Origin: Sulfuritalea sp.
GTDB lineage: Bacteria > Pseudomonadota > Gammaproteobacteria > Burkholderiales > Rhodocyclaceae
Assembly: GCA_030680805.1 (NCBI GenBank)
Contig: JAUXUK010000061.1
Location: forward strand, 1 to 59,309
Length of the DNA: 59,309 bases
Direction of reading: 5' to 3'
Shown here: in pieces, positions 45,041 through 55,550 of the stretch
Position numbering within the stretch: position 1 is the stretch's first letter
How the letters are laid out: each line of letters starts with the position of its first letter
Translations under genes and position numbers: made by a program
Notes under the pieces: model-generated
The model's input: only the letters and a program-made list of their open reading frames with translations
Database searches by the model: none
Told to the model about the DNA's origin: nothing

Positions 45041-45643
45041 ATGGCTGAGCCCATCGATTTCTGGTTCGACTTTTCCTCGCCGTATTCATACCTTGCCAGC
45101 GAACTGATCGACGATCTTGCGGCCAGGCATGGGCGCAAGGTAAAGTGGCGGCCGATCATGCTCGGCGCGGCTTTCAAGGCCTCGGGCCTGCCCTTGCTGA
45201 TCACCGTGCCGCTCAAGGGCGACTACAGCAAGCGCGACTTCGATCGCTCGGCGCGCTTCCTCGGCCTGCCCTACAAGTTTCCGTCGAAGTTTCCGCTCGC
45301 CACGCTGGTCGCGGCGCGCGGCTACTACTGGCTGCATGGGCAGGATTGCGCGAAGGCGAGGGAATTCGCCCATGCCGTGTTCCGCGCCTACTGGGTGGAT
45401 GATCGCGATATCAGCGAACTGCCGGTGGTGCTGGAGATCGTCGACCATCTGGGCATCGATCGCGATGCCTTCACCACCGCCATCGTCACGCCGGAAATCA
45501 AGGATCGCCTTCGGCAGGAAACCGATGACGCGATCGCCAAGGGCATGTTCGGCGCGCCCTACTTCATGGTGGATGGCGAACCCTTCTGGGGTGCCGACCG
45601 GCTACCGCAAATCGACAAGTGGCTCGCCACGGGAGGCTTCTAG
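45041..45643 (+). CDS. DsbA-like 2-hydroxychromene-2-carboxylate isomerase family protein
   Basis: A 200-residue thioredoxin-fold protein of the kappa-GST/HCCA isomerase type ([20 protein letters not shown] with Ser in place of the DsbA Cys, and [20 protein letters not shown]). Family members are glutathione-dependent isomerases in aromatic degradation; here it sits inside the leucine operon, so its substrate is unclear. CAGGAGA precedes ATG. Its TAG overlaps the next GTG. Confidence 0.85.
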   Translation: MAEPIDFWFDFSSPYSYLASELIDDLAARHGRKVKWRPIMLGAAFKASGLPLLITVPLKGDYSKRDFDRSARFLGLPYKFPSKFPLATLVAARGYYWLHGQDCAKAREFAHAVFRAYWVDDRDISELPVVLEIVDHLGIDRDAFTTAIVTPEIKDRLRQETDDAIAKGMFGAPYFMVDGEPFWGADRLPQIDKWLATGGF

Positions 45644-47250
45644 TGTCCGTCATCAAATCCAAACTCAACACCCGCAGCGAGGAGTTCAAGGCCAACGCCG
45701 CGGCGATGAGCGCACTGGTCACCGACCTGCGCGAGAAGACCATCGCCGTCTCGGGCGGAGGCTCGCCGGAAACCGCAGCCAAGCACAAGGCGCGCGGCAA
45801 ACTGCTGCCGCGTGAGCGCATCAACGCGCTGATCGATCCCGGCGCGCCCTTCCTCGAATTTTCGGCGCTGGCGGCGCTGGGCATGTACAGCGGCGATGTG
45901 GCTTCGGCCGGCGTGGTCACCGGCATCGGTCGGGTCCAGGGCGTCGAATGCATGATCGTTGCCAACGACGCCACGGTGAAGGGCGGCTCCTACTTCCCGC
46001 TGACGGTGAAGAAACACCTGCGTGCGCAGGAAATCGCGCAGCAGAACCGCCTGCCCTGCATCTATCTGGTGGATTCGGGCGGCGCCAACCTGCCGACCCA
46101 GGACGAGGTCTTCCCCGACCGCGACCACTTCGGCCGCATTTTCTACAACCAGGCCAACATGTCGGCCTTGGGCATCCCGCAGATCGGCATCGTCATGGGC
46201 TCCTGCACGGCGGGCGGCGCCTACATGCCGGCGATGTCGGACGAATCGGTCATCGTCAAGAACCAGGGCACCATCTTTCTCGGCGGCCCGCCGCTGGTCA
46301 AGGCCGCCACCGGCGAGGTGGTCAGCGCCGAGGACCTCGGCGGCGGCGACGTGCATACGCGCATTTCCGGGGTCTGCGACCACCTGGCGGAGAACGACCA
46401 CCACGCGCTGTCGATCGCGCGGCGCATCGTCGGCAACCTCAACTGGCAGAAGCCGATGTCGCTCGACATCAGTACGCCGGAGGAGCCGTTGTACGATCCG
46501 AACGAGCTTGGCGGCGTGATTCCCTTCGACACCAAGAAACCCTACGATGTGCGCGAAGTGATCGCGCGCCTGGTCGACGGTTCGCGCTTCGACGAATTCA
46601 AGTCGCGCTACGGCACCACGCTGGTCACCGGTTTCGCCCGCCTGCACGGTTATCCGCTGGGCGTCGTCGCCAACAACGGCATCCTCTTCGGCGAGTCGGC
46701 GCAGAAGGGCGCGCACTTCATCGAGCTGTGCTCGCAGCGCGGCATACCGCTGCTGTTCCTGCAGAACATCACCGGCTTCATGGTCGGCCGCAAGTACGAG
46801 AACAGCGGCATCGCCAAGGACGGCGCGAAGATGGTCACCGCGGTGGCAACCACCCAGGTGCCGAAGTTCACCATGATCATCGGCGGCAGTTTCGGCGCCG
46901 GCAACTACGGCATGTGCGGCCGCGCCTACAGTCCGCGCATGCTGTGGATGTGGCCCAACGCGCGCATCAGCGTGATGGGCGGCGAGCAGGCCGCCTCGGT
47001 GCTGTCCACCATCAAGCGCGACGGCATCGAGGCTGCCGGCAAGCAGTGGAGCAAGGAAGAGGAAGAAGGCTTCAAGACGCCGATCCGCGACCAGTACGAA
47101 ACCCAGGGCCATCCCTACTACGCCACGGCGCGTATCTGGGACGATGGCGTGCTCGATCCGGCGCAGACGCGGCGCACGCTGAGCCTGGGCATTTCGGCAT
47201 CGCTCAATGCTCCCATCCTGCCGACCAAGTTCGGCGTCTTCCGCATGTAA
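45643..47250 (+). CDS. liuB: Methylcrotonyl-CoA carboxylase, carboxyltransferase (beta) subunit
   Basis: A 535-residue carboxyltransferase that moves CO2 from biotin to 3-methylcrotonyl-CoA. Recognised by [59 protein letters not shown] and [15 protein letters not shown]. It starts at GTG 45643, sharing a base with the preceding TAG and placed behind GGGAGG. It works with the biotinylated LiuD subunit encoded two genes on. Confidence 0.93.
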   Translation: MSVIKSKLNTRSEEFKANAAAMSALVTDLREKTIAVSGGGSPETAAKHKARGKLLPRERINALIDPGAPFLEFSALAALGMYSGDVASAGVVTGIGRVQGVECMIVANDATVKGGSYFPLTVKKHLRAQEIAQQNRLPCIYLVDSGGANLPTQDEVFPDRDHFGRIFYNQANMSALGIPQIGIVMGSCTAGGAYMPAMSDESVIVKNQGTIFLGGPPLVKAATGEVVSAEDLGGGDVHTRISGVCDHLAENDHHALSIARRIVGNLNWQKPMSLDISTPEEPLYDPNELGGVIPFDTKKPYDVREVIARLVDGSRFDEFKSRYGTTLVTGFARLHGYPLGVVANNGILFGESAQKGAHFIELCSQRGIPLLFLQNITGFMVGRKYENSGIAKDGAKMVTAVATTQVPKFTMIIGGSFGAGNYGMCGRAYSPRMLWMWPNARISVMGGEQAASVLSTIKRDGIEAAGKQWSKEEEEGFKTPIRDQYETQGHPYYATARIWDDGVLDPAQTRRTLSLGISASLNAPILPTKFGVFRM

Positions 47251-47259
47251 GGTGGAATC

Positions 47260-48051
47260 ATGTACAACAACATCCTCACCGAAATCGACATCGGCGTCGG
47301 CATCATCACCCTCAATCGCCCGGAGCGGCACAACGCCTTCGACGACGCGCTGATCGGCGAACTGTCGGCAGCCATCGACCTGATGGCGGCCGAGCCGGCG
47401 GTGCGCGTGCTGGTGATTTCGAGCACCGGCAAGAGCTTCTGCGCCGGCGCCGACCTCAACTGGATGAAGCGTGCGGCGGCCTACAGCGCCGACGAGAACC
47501 TGCGCGATTCGCGCGCGCTGGCCGAGATGCTGCGCAAGCTGGCGCAATGCCCCAAGCCGACCGTTGCCCGCGTTCAGGGCCCGGCCTATGGTGGCGGTGT
47601 CGGCCTGGTCGCCTGCTGCGACGTGGCGATCGGCACCTTCGATGCCGAGTTTTCGCTGACCGAGGTCAAACTCGGCCTGATCCCCGCCGTGATCAGTCCC
47701 CACGTCATTGCGGCAATCGGCGAACGCTACGCGCGGCGCTACATGCTGACGGCGGAACGCTTCTCGGCGGCCGAAGCCTACCGCATCGGTTTGCTGCACG
47801 AGATGGTGGCGGACGACGAGGGGCTCGACGAGGCGGTGGGCGAGATTGTGGAAGCATTGCTGAAGAACGGGCCACGCGCCATGGCGGAATGCAAGGCGCT
47901 GATCTCGGCCGTGGCATGGAAGCCGCTTGCGCCCGACGTGATCGAAGACACTGCCCAGCGCATCACGCGCCTGCGTGCCAGCACCGAAGGGCGCGAGGGC
48001 ATGAATGCCTTTCTCGAGAAACGCAAACCCAACTGGATCGCCCAGGGCTGA
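47260..48051 (+). CDS. liuC: Methylglutaconyl-CoA hydratase
   Basis: A 263-residue crotonase-fold hydratase ([39 protein letters not shown], then AEFSLTEVKLGLIPAVISPH, whose Glu is catalytic). It turns 3-methylglutaconyl-CoA into HMG-CoA. Placement between liuB and liuD and the GADLNWMK segment are typical for LiuC. Confidence 0.9.
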   Translation: MYNNILTEIDIGVGIITLNRPERHNAFDDALIGELSAAIDLMAAEPAVRVLVISSTGKSFCAGADLNWMKRAAAYSADENLRDSRALAEMLRKLAQCPKPTVARVQGPAYGGGVGLVACCDVAIGTFDAEFSLTEVKLGLIPAVISPHVIAAIGERYARRYMLTAERFSAAEAYRIGLLHEMVADDEGLDEAVGEIVEALLKNGPRAMAECKALISAVAWKPLAPDVIEDTAQRITRLRASTEGREGMNAFLEKRKPNWIAQG

Positions 48052-48055
48052 CACC

Positions 48056-50059
48056 ATGTTCACGAAAATACTGATTGCCAACCGGGGAGAAATCGCCTGC
48101 AGGGTCATCAAGACCGCGCACCGCATGGGCATCCGCACTGTTGCCGTGTATTCCGAGGCCGATGCCGGCGCGCGCCACGTGCGGCTCGCTGACGAAGCCG
48201 TCTGCATCGGCGCACCGGCGCCCAGGGAATCCTACCTGGTGGTGGACAAGATCATTGGCGCGGCACTGGCGACCGGCGCCCAGGCCATCCATCCCGGCTA
48301 CGGCTTCCTCTCCGAGAACGAGGAGTTCGCCGAGGCGTGCGCGAAGAACGGCCTCGTCTTCATCGGCCCGCCGGTGTTCGCGATTCGCGCCATGGGCTCG
48401 AAGTCCGAAGCCAAGAAGCTGATGGAAAAGGCCGGCGTGCCGCTGACGCCGGGCTATCACGGCGACACACAGGAGCCGGACTTCCTCAAGCAGCAGGCCG
48501 ACAAGATCGGCTACCCGGTGCTGATCAAGGCGGCGGCCGGCGGCGGCGGCAAGGGCATGCGCGCAGTGAACAAGAGCGAGGAGTTCCTCGACGCGCTGGC
48601 ATCCTGCAAGCGCGAGGCGCAGTCCTCCTTCGGCGATCAGCACGTGTTGATCGAGAAGTATCTGCAGCGTCCGCGCCACATCGAAATCCAGGTCTTCGGC
48701 GACAGCCACGGCAATTGCGTGTACCTGTTCGAGCGCGACTGTTCGGTGCAGCGCCGGCACCAGAAGGTGCTGGAAGAGGCCCCCGCGCCCAACATGCCGC
48801 CCGAGCGCCGCGCCGCGATGGGCAAGGCCGCGGTGGATGCAGCGCAGGCGGTCGGCTATGTCGGTGCCGGCACGGTCGAGTTCATCGTCAATCAGGACGG
48901 CACTTTCTACTTCATGGAAATGAACACGCGGCTGCAGGTCGAGCATCCGGTGACCGAAATGATCACCGGCCTCGACCTGGTCGAGTGGCAGTTGAAAGTC
49001 GGCGCCGGCGAGACGCTGCCGTTGCGTCAGGAACAGCTGCTGATTCGCGGCCATGCGCTGGAAGCGCGGATTTACGCCGAAGATCCGGACAAGGGTTTCC
49101 TGCCGTCCATCGGCAAGTTGATCCATCTCGCGCCACCGGCGGAAACCCTGCATGTGCGGGTCGATACCGGCGTCGAGCAGGACGATGAAATCTCGCCGCA
49201 TTACGACCCGATGATCGCCAAGCTGATCGTCTGGGACGAGACCCGCGAACGGGCGTTGGCCCGCATGCTGCAGGCTTTGGCCGACTATCGCGTGGTCGGC
49301 GTGTCGAACAACATCGGCTTCCTCTCGCGTCTGGTGGCCTGCCCGGCCTTCGCCCAGGCCGATCTCGACACCGGCCTGATCGAGCGTCAGCGCGCCTTCC
49401 TCTTTCCCGAGAGCGCCGAGCCGCCGGCCGAAGCCTGGCTGGTCGCCGCGCTGGCCGAATTGATACGCGATCAGCGTTACGCCGCCGCGGAAGCCGACGC
49501 GAGTCCCGACCCGCATTCGCCCTGGCATAAGCGCGATGGCTGGCGCATGAACGGCAATGCGCGACGCGAGATCAAGCTGCGTGCCGGCGAGACCGAAAAG
49601 GTGGTCAACGCCGGCTATGCCGGAGACAGTTTCGCGCTCGAACTGGAAGGAAAAGTCACTCCGGCCAACGGGCGCTTTGCCGGCAGCAGCGAGTTGCGCG
49701 TCGATCTCGGCGGCCGCCGCATCAACGTCACGGTCGTTTCGGCCAACGAAAAGCGCCACGTCTTCATCGACGGCGTCTGCTTCGTCTTTGCCGCCATCGA
49801 TCCGCTGTTCCACGCCGGCAGCGGTGGCGGCGCGGAGGGAGGGCTGACGGCGCCGATGCCGGGCAAGGTCATCGCGCTGATCGCGCCGGTCGGCAGCAAA
49901 GTGGAGAAGGGCGCGCCGCTCTTGATCCTCGAAGCCATGAAAATGGAACACACCATTGCCGCGCCGGCGACCGGAACGGTAAAGGCATTCCGCTTCAATG
50001 TCGGCGAGCAGGTCAGCGACGGCGCCGAGCTAGTAGAATTCGAAGCTGACAAGAAATAG
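48056..50059 (+). CDS. liuD: Methylcrotonyl-CoA carboxylase, biotin-carrying (alpha) subunit
   Basis: A 667-residue protein: N-terminal biotin carboxylase (ILIANRGEIACRVIKTAHRM, ATP-grasp loop AAAGGGGKGMRAV, FMEMNTRLQVEHPVTEMITG), a linker domain, and a C-terminal biotin carrier with Lys629 in LEAMKMEHT. It fixes bicarbonate on biotin for LiuB, so the carbonic anhydrase domain encoded upstream may feed it. ATG 48056 was chosen; the frame opens earlier at 48005. Confidence 0.93.
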   Translation: MFTKILIANRGEIACRVIKTAHRMGIRTVAVYSEADAGARHVRLADEAVCIGAPAPRESYLVVDKIIGAALATGAQAIHPGYGFLSENEEFAEACAKNGLVFIGPPVFAIRAMGSKSEAKKLMEKAGVPLTPGYHGDTQEPDFLKQQADKIGYPVLIKAAAGGGGKGMRAVNKSEEFLDALASCKREAQSSFGDQHVLIEKYLQRPRHIEIQVFGDSHGNCVYLFERDCSVQRRHQKVLEEAPAPNMPPERRAAMGKAAVDAAQAVGYVGAGTVEFIVNQDGTFYFMEMNTRLQVEHPVTEMITGLDLVEWQLKVGAGETLPLRQEQLLIRGHALEARIYAEDPDKGFLPSIGKLIHLAPPAETLHVRVDTGVEQDDEISPHYDPMIAKLIVWDETRERALARMLQALADYRVVGVSNNIGFLSRLVACPAFAQADLDTGLIERQRAFLFPESAEPPAEAWLVAALAELIRDQRYAAAEADASPDPHSPWHKRDGWRMNGNARREIKLRAGETEKVVNAGYAGDSFALELEGKVTPANGRFAGSSELRVDLGGRRINVTVVSANEKRHVFIDGVCFVFAAIDPLFHAGSGGGAEGGLTAPMPGKVIALIAPVGSKVEKGAPLLILEAMKMEHTIAAPATGTVKAFRFNVGEQVSDGAELVEFEADKK

Positions 50060-50074
50060 CAAGCAAAACTCAGA

Positions 50075-50998
50075 ATGACCCTCCCCAGCAAAGTACGCAT
50101 CGTCGAAGTCGGCCCGCGTGACGGCCTGCAGAACGAGAAGACGCCTGTCTCGACCAAGGTAAAAGTCGAGCTGATCCGCCGCCTCGGTGCGGCCGGCCTC
50201 AAGACCATCGAGGCCACTGCCTTCGTTTCGCCCAAGTGGGTGCCGCAGATGGCCGATCACGCCGAGGTCTTCGCCGCCATCGAGAAGCTGCCCGACGTCA
50301 CCTATCCGGTGTTGACACCGAACATGAAGGGCTTCGAGGCGGCGCTGGCGGCCGGCGCGAAGGAAGTCGCGGTGTTCGGCGCCGCGTCCGAATCCTTCTC
50401 GCGGAAGAACATCAACTGCTCGATCGCCGAATCGCTTGATCGATTCCGTCCCATCGTCGAAGCGGCGAAAGCGGCCGACGTGAAAGTGCGCGGCTATGTC
50501 TCCTGCGTGCTCGGTTGCCCCTACGAAGGCGAGGTCGCACCGCTGGTCGTGGCCGACGTGGCGCAGGCGCTGCTGGAAATGGGCTGCTACGAAATCAGTC
50601 TGGGCGACACCATCGGCGCCGGCACGCCGGAAAAGACCCGCGCCATGATCAAGGCCGTGGCACGTCGCGTGCCCTTGAAGAAAATCGCCGGTCATTTCCA
50701 CGACACCTACGGCATGGCCGCCGCCAACGTCTATGCCTCGCTGCAAATGGGCATCGGCATTTTCGAGTCCTCCGTCGCCGGGCTCGGCGGTTGCCCCTAT
50801 GCCGCGGGCGCGTCGGGCAACGTCGCGACCGAGGATGTGGTCTGGCTGCTGACAGGTCTCGGCATCGATACCGGGATCGACCTCGATGCGCTGGTCGACA
50901 CCGGCGTCTGGATCTCGAAGCAGCTCAAGCGCCAGCCGGCTTCCCGCGTGGCGCGCGCCGTACTCGCCAAGCGCGCGATGGCATCCGCCGATGCCTGA
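50075..50998 (+). CDS. liuE: Hydroxymethylglutaryl-CoA lyase
   Basis: A 307-residue TIM-barrel lyase splitting HMG-CoA into acetyl-CoA and acetoacetate, the last step of the liu pathway. Seen: [37 protein letters not shown]-type metal site (HFHDTYG), and the catalytic [20 protein letters not shown] loop with its Cys. It overlaps a DUF1289 gene by eight bases. Confidence 0.93.
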   Translation: MTLPSKVRIVEVGPRDGLQNEKTPVSTKVKVELIRRLGAAGLKTIEATAFVSPKWVPQMADHAEVFAAIEKLPDVTYPVLTPNMKGFEAALAAGAKEVAVFGAASESFSRKNINCSIAESLDRFRPIVEAAKAADVKVRGYVSCVLGCPYEGEVAPLVVADVAQALLEMGCYEISLGDTIGAGTPEKTRAMIKAVARRVPLKKIAGHFHDTYGMAAANVYASLQMGIGIFESSVAGLGGCPYAAGASGNVATEDVVWLLTGLGIDTGIDLDALVDTGVWISKQLKRQPASRVARAVLAKRAMASADA

Positions 50999-51173
50999 GG
51001 CCGTGGCCTCGCCCTGCATCAATGTCTGCAGGATGGAAGATGGCCTGTGCGCCGGCTGCTTTCGCACCATCGACGAGATCGCGCGCTGGGCCAACAGCGG
51101 CGACGCAGACAAGCAGCTGATTCTCGCCGCCGTGGCACAGCGGCGAGCCGGACCCGAATCGCCGCGGCAATGA
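50991..51173 (+). CDS. DUF1289 small cysteine protein
   Basis: A 60-residue protein with four cysteines in [20 protein letters not shown] and IDEIARW, the DUF1289 signature, probably binding zinc or an Fe-S cluster. Function unknown. It overlaps liuE by eight bases and the next MBL gene by four (ATGA), so it belongs to the operon. Confidence 0.85.
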   Translation: MPEAVASPCINVCRMEDGLCAGCFRTIDEIARWANSGDADKQLILAAVAQRRAGPESPRQ

Positions 51174-52123
51174 AACTCCCCGGTTCGATCCAGCTCATCG
51201 AACGCGGCTGGCTGTCGTCGAACAACGTACTGTTCTTCGAGGGCGAGTCGGCCACGCTGGTCGATGCCGGCTATGTCGGCCACGCGCCGCAGACCGTCGA
51301 GCTCGTAAAGTCGGCGCTCGCCGGCCGGCGAAGCCGAATCCCCGGCGGACAGAGTCCGGGACGGCGACTCAGTCGTCTGATCAACACCCATTCGCACTCC
51401 GACCACATCGGCGGCAACGCTGCGCTGCAGGCCGCTTTCGGCTGCAAGATAGTGATTCCCGCCGGCATCGAACGCATGGTCAGCGACTGGGATACCCATG
51501 CCCTGCTGCTGGATGCCGCACAACAGCGCGGCGCCCGCTTCGCCCACGACGCGGTGATCGAGGCCGGCAGCGAATTCGACATGGGTGGGCTGACCTGGCA
51601 GGCGCTGCCGGCGCCCGGCCACGACATGGAGGCGTTGATTTATTACTGCCCGGAGAAGCGCATCCTGATCTCGGGCGATGCCTTGTGGCGGGACGGTTTC
51701 GGCATCATCTTCGGCGAGTTGATGGGCCGCAAGGATGCTTTGCCGGCGACGCGCAGCACGCTGGAAATGATCGGCCGGCTCGGCGTCGACATCGTCATTC
51801 CCGGCCATGGCGCCGCCTTTGATGATTTCGATGCTGCCTTGGGCCGCGCCTTCCAGCGCCTCGCTTCCTTCGAGGCCGATGGTGCGCGCATGGGGCGCAA
51901 TGCCGTGCGCGCCTGCTTCACCTTCAACCTGCTCGACCTGCAGCGGCTGCGCGAGGACGAACTGCCGGCCTATCTGAAGAGCGTGCCCTTCTTCGACCAC
52001 GTCAATCAGCGCATGCTGGGCTTTTCCGACGAAGATTTCGCGTCCTGGCTGCTCGGCGAATTGCTCAGGTCGCGCTCGATAGAACTGCGCGACGGTTGGA
52101 TACTGCCAACCATGGCGCCTTAG
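51170..52123 (+). CDS. MBL-fold hydrolase
   Basis: A 317-residue metallo-beta-lactamase-fold hydrolase with LINTHSHSDHIGGNAALQ, HDMEALIYYCPEKRILISGD and VIPGHGAAFDDFD supplying the metal ligands. Probably a thioester hydrolase such as of the glyoxalase II type. There is a basic loop (GRRSRIPGGQSPGRRLSR) that most relatives lack. It overlaps the DUF1289 gene by ATGA. Confidence 0.82.
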   Translation: MKLPGSIQLIERGWLSSNNVLFFEGESATLVDAGYVGHAPQTVELVKSALAGRRSRIPGGQSPGRRLSRLINTHSHSDHIGGNAALQAAFGCKIVIPAGIERMVSDWDTHALLLDAAQQRGARFAHDAVIEAGSEFDMGGLTWQALPAPGHDMEALIYYCPEKRILISGDALWRDGFGIIFGELMGRKDALPATRSTLEMIGRLGVDIVIPGHGAAFDDFDAALGRAFQRLASFEADGARMGRNAVRACFTFNLLDLQRLREDELPAYLKSVPFFDHVNQRMLGFSDEDFASWLLGELLRSRSIELRDGWILPTMAP

Positions 52124-52136
52124 AGCCAATCTCAGC

Positions 52137-52883
52137 ATGGCCGATACCGTAGACACTGAAACACTGGCCCGCCTGCTGCGCAGCCGCCGCAGCGTCCGGG
52201 ATTTTTCCGCTGCGGAAGTGCCAGCGGAACTGATCGATGCCATCCTCGACGACGCGCGTTGGGCGCCGAGCTGGTCGAATACGCAGCCCTACAAGATTGC
52301 CGTCGCCATGGGCGATCTGAAAGAGCAGCTCAAGGCCCAGCTTTCGGATCGCTACGATGCCGCGACCAGGCTGCAAGGCGGCGGTGTGTTCGGCAAGCTC
52401 GCCGCCTTCCTGACCCGCAGCAAGGCCCTGCCCGACGGCGACTTCAATACGCGCTTCGAGTATCCGCAGGAACTGGTGCCGCGCCGCCGGGCGACCGGCT
52501 TCGGGCTGTACGCCACGCTCGGCATCGCCCGCGAGGACGGCGCGGCGCGCAACCGCCAGATGCGCCGCAACTTCGAGTTCTTCGGCGCTCCGGTTGTCCT
52601 CTTCATTTTCGTGCGACAGGAACTGGGCGCTTACTCGGTTCTCGACGCCGGCATTTTCCTGCAGTCGCTGATGTTGTCCGCGCAGGCGCGCGGCCTCGGC
52701 ACCTGCGCCGAAGGCGCGCTGGGCACCTGGGCCGGGCCGGTGCGGCAGGCCTTCGAGGTGCCGCCCGCCTACAAGCTACTGTGCGGGCTTGCGCTCGGCT
52801 GGCCCAGCGATCACGTTGTCAATACGTTCAATCCGGGTCGTGCGGACTTAGCGGAGATGCTGATTCCAATAAAGCGCGGCTGA
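52137..52883 (+). CDS. Nitroreductase-family flavoprotein
   Basis: A 248-residue FMN-binding nitroreductase-fold protein (RLLRSRRSVRDFSAAEVPAE, DDARWAPSWSNTQPYKIAVA, DAGIFLQSLMLSAQARGLGT). Its natural substrate is not evident. It lies 13 bases after the MBL gene and is the last gene of the operon; repeats and the rapZ promoter follow. Confidence 0.85.
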   Translation: MADTVDTETLARLLRSRRSVRDFSAAEVPAELIDAILDDARWAPSWSNTQPYKIAVAMGDLKEQLKAQLSDRYDAATRLQGGGVFGKLAAFLTRSKALPDGDFNTRFEYPQELVPRRRATGFGLYATLGIAREDGAARNRQMRRNFEFFGAPVVLFIFVRQELGAYSVLDAGIFLQSLMLSAQARGLGTCAEGALGTWAGPVRQAFEVPPAYKLLCGLALGWPSDHVVNTFNPGRADLAEMLIPIKRG

Positions 52884-53132
52884 GGTCGGCGGCTCGCCAG
52901 CGCCGACTCTTGGAGTTCCGTCATTCCCGCGGCTCTGCATGCCTTGGATTCCGCTTCGCGGGTTGGCAAAGCGGGAATCCAGAGGTCGGTTTGAATTTAC
53001 CGCCGTATCACCAGCGCCGACTTTCTACCTTCGCTTCTACGCCCGCACCGGGTCTCGCCCCGGCATCTCCCTTCAAGGCACAAGGGAACTCGCTGCGCAC
53101 CGGCGCCAAGTAATCCGCTATCCTTTCACCCC
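52884..53132. repeat. Intergenic repeat cluster between nitroreductase gene and rapZ
   Basis: Holds two copies of the GTCGGCGCTGG-type dispersed repeat in reverse (about 52886-52908 and 53001-53025). A second repeat family lies between them at 52937-52970 (GGATTCCGCTTCGCGGG core), itself within an ATTCCCGC...GCGGGAAT inverted repeat. The second family also occurs at 31166-31197 before glnK. No gene is present. Confidence 0.65.
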
Positions 53133-53975
53133 ATGCAAGTCGTCCTCATCAGCGGCCTTTCCGGTTCCGGCAAATCCATTGCACTCAACGTGCTGGAGGA
53201 TTCCGGCTACTACTGCGTCGACAACCTGCCGGCGCCGCTGTTGTCCGATCTGGTCGGTCACCTGCGGCTGGAAGGGCATCAGCAGGTGGCGGTCGCCGTC
53301 GACATGCGCGGCGGATCGAGCATTGCGGCGCTGCCGCCGCAACTTCGCAGCCTTGAAGCCGAGGGCATCACGCTGCGCTTCGTGTTCCTCGACGCGCGCA
53401 ACGACGTGCTGATCCAGCGTTTTTCCGAAACCCGCCGCCGTCATCCGCTGGCCGGCGACGATGTGACGCTGGAGGAGGCCATTGTTCGCGAGCGCGAGGC
53501 GCTGGAAATGCTGGCCTCGCTCGGCCACCATATCGACACCAGCAACCTGCGGCCCAATGCGCTGCGCGCCAGCATCAAGGAGTTCGCCGCGCTGGACGAG
53601 CGCAGCGGCTTGACCCTGCTGTTCGAATCCTTCGGCTTCAAGAACGGCATTCCGCTCGATGCCGATCTGGTGTTCGACGTACGCTGCCTGCCCAACCCGC
53701 ATTACGATCCGGCGCTGCGTCCGCTCACCGGGCGCGATGCCGATGTGATCCGCTTTCTCGAAGCGCAGCCCGAAGTGGCGCGCATGGAAGCCGACCTGCG
53801 CCGCTTCATCGGCGACTGGCTACCGGCCTATATCCGCGACAATCGCTCCTATCTCACGGTGGGCATCGGCTGCACCGGCGGCCAGCACCGCTCGGTGTAT
53901 CTCGCCGAGAAGCTCGCCGCGCACTTTCGCGAATCGGCGCGCGTGCTGGTTCGGCATCGCAGCCTGATCGAATGA
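53133..53975 (+). CDS. rapZ: RNase adapter protein RapZ
   Basis: A 280-residue protein with an N-terminal P-loop kinase-like fold ([33 protein letters not shown]) and the conserved C-terminal domain ([20 protein letters not shown]). In enteric bacteria it binds glucosamine-6-phosphate and directs RNase E to the GlmZ RNA; in betaproteobacteria the role is less defined. The stop overlaps the next ATG (ATGA). Confidence 0.93.
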   Translation: MQVVLISGLSGSGKSIALNVLEDSGYYCVDNLPAPLLSDLVGHLRLEGHQQVAVAVDMRGGSSIAALPPQLRSLEAEGITLRFVFLDARNDVLIQRFSETRRRHPLAGDDVTLEEAIVREREALEMLASLGHHIDTSNLRPNALRASIKEFAALDERSGLTLLFESFGFKNGIPLDADLVFDVRCLPNPHYDPALRPLTGRDADVIRFLEAQPEVARMEADLRRFIGDWLPAYIRDNRSYLTVGIGCTGGQHRSVYLAEKLAAHFRESARVLVRHRSLIE

Positions 53976-54415
53976 AGGGCGGCGCTCCAGACGGATTGCG
54001 TGAGCTGCTGGCGCATGCGGCTGGCGCTGGACATGCGCCCTGGCGCACGCTGCTCAAGCCCGGCGATTGGCTCCTGCTGCTGGCCGCCGCCCTGCTCGTC
54101 GCGGCGTCCTATCCGCTGCTGTGGCGCGGTGGCGTTGCGGATCGCGCGATCGTCAAGCGCGATGGCCAACTGGTCACCGAGCTGGCGCTGAACATTCCGC
54201 GCAAGTACGAGGTCACCGGCGCCCTCGGCACCACGGTGATTGAAGTGCAGCCCGGTCGCGCCCGCGTGCTTTCCGACCCGGGACCGCGCCAGTACTGCGT
54301 GCAGCAGGGCTGGCTGGTGCGCGCCAACGCCGTGGCGATCTGCGCGCCGAATCACGTCACGCTGCAGCTCTCGGGACGCGGCGGGCCGAACGGCTATGAC
54401 ACGCTCAACTATTGA
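53972..54415 (+). CDS. NusG domain II-type membrane-anchored protein
   Basis: A 147-residue protein with one membrane helix ([19 protein letters not shown]) and a NusG-II-like beta domain ([20 protein letters not shown]-type strand, [34 protein letters not shown]). Such proteins are usually encoded with a Gx-type transporter gene, which follows here with a 20-base overlap. Role unknown, perhaps in electron transport or prenyl metabolism. Confidence 0.8.
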   Translation: MKGGAPDGLRELLAHAAGAGHAPWRTLLKPGDWLLLLAAALLVAASYPLLWRGGVADRAIVKRDGQLVTELALNIPRKYEVTGALGTTVIEVQPGRARVLSDPGPRQYCVQQGWLVRANAVAICAPNHVTLQLSGRGGPNGYDTLNY

Positions 54416-54941
54416 GCTGCCGGTCACCGCCGACGACTACCGCATCGCGCGCTATGCGGCGGCAGCGATTGCGCTGACGGTCGCCGAGGCCGCCCTGCCG
54501 AGCCCGCTGCCGGGCATCAAGCCGGGGCTCGCCAACATCATCGTACTGGTGGTGCTGGCGCGCTACGGCTGGCGCGATGCTGCCTGGGTCAGCCTGCTGC
54601 GCGTGGTGGCGGGCAGCCTGGTGATCGGCCAGTTCCTCGCGCCAGGCTTCTTCCTCGCGCTGGCAGGTGCCTTGTGCAGCCTCGCCGTGCTGGCGCTGGC
54701 GCAGCATCTGCCGCCGCGTTTCTTCGGTCCGGTGTCGGCCAGCGTGCTGGCGGCCTTCGCCCACATCGGCGGACAGATCCTGCTTGCTCGCGTCTGGCTG
54801 GTGCCTCACGACGGCGTGTTCTACCTGCTGCCGCTGTTCGCCACGGCGGCGCTGGCATTCGGTACCATCAACGGTCTCGTTGCGGCGCGCCTGCTGGCAA
54901 TTCCCATAGCCGCGCCCGCCTTGCTGAAAGCCGGCCAATGA
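54396..54941 (+). CDS. Gx transporter family / heptaprenyl diphosphate synthase component I-like
   Basis: A 181-residue membrane protein with five or so helices. The stretch AALPSPLPGIKPGLANIIVL and the repeated small-residue helices are the hallmark of the Gx transporter (HepS-like) family, related to ECF-type S components. It is translated from ATG 54396 inside the preceding gene and overlaps the next by ATGA. Confidence 0.82.
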   Translation: MTRSTIELPVTADDYRIARYAAAAIALTVAEAALPSPLPGIKPGLANIIVLVVLARYGWRDAAWVSLLRVVAGSLVIGQFLAPGFFLALAGALCSLAVLALAQHLPPRFFGPVSASVLAAFAHIGGQILLARVWLVPHDGVFYLLPLFATAALAFGTINGLVAARLLAIPIAAPALLKAGQ

Positions 54942-55546
54942 TCATTCCGCTGTTTCCCCTGCAGTCGGTGCTGTTCCCCGGTGGGCGCCTGCCCATGCGG
55001 ATTTTCGAGCAGCGCTACATGGACATGGCCAAGGTCTGCCTCAAGGAGTCGGCATCCTTCGGCATCTGCCTGATCGCGCGCGGCGAAGAGGTCGCCCAGG
55101 CCGGCCGGAAAGCCGCCGAGCCGCACGCTGTAGGCACGCTGGCGCATATCGCCGACTGGGACATGCCGCAGCTGGGCGTGCTCAACATCATCGCCCAGGG
55201 CGGCGAGCGTTTTCGCGTCCTGCGCCACTGGACCGAGGATTCGGGCCTGTTGAAAGGCGAGATCGAATTGATCGCCGAACCGCCAGTATTGCCGGTGCCC
55301 GGCGCTTACGCGCGGCTGGTGCCGCTATTGCGTGCCATCGTGGACGAGATGGCGGCCGGCGCGCCCAATGCTCCGGCCACCCCGCATCGCTTTTTCGATG
55401 CCGGCTGGCTCGGCATGCGCTATGCCGAGGTGCTGCCGATCCCCGTCGCGGCGAAGCAGAAGCTGCTCGAAGTGGAAGACAGCATCGACCGCCTCGAAAT
55501 CATCTATCGCTTCCTCGAAAGCAAGGGCTTGTTGCCGGACGCCTGA
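54938..55546 (+). CDS. LON substrate-binding-domain protein
   Basis: A 202-residue protein consisting of the Lon N-terminal (PUA-like) domain only: MIIPLFPLQSVLFPGGRLPM, RIFEQRYMDMAKVC, then GTLAHIADWDMPQLGVLNI. No ATPase or protease part. Such stand-alone proteins are common and uncharacterised. It starts at ATG 54938 overlapping the previous stop. Confidence 0.87.
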   Translation: MIIPLFPLQSVLFPGGRLPMRIFEQRYMDMAKVCLKESASFGICLIARGEEVAQAGRKAAEPHAVGTLAHIADWDMPQLGVLNIIAQGGERFRVLRHWTEDSGLLKGEIELIAEPPVLPVPGAYARLVPLLRAIVDEMAAGAPNAPATPHRFFDAGWLGMRYAEVLPIPVAAKQKLLEVEDSIDRLEIIYRFLESKGLLPDA

Positions 55547-55550
55547 TCCG

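Noticed and set aside
45640-48207. 855-codon minus-strand frame
   Set aside because: Antisense of liuB, liuC and liuD; no protein family features.
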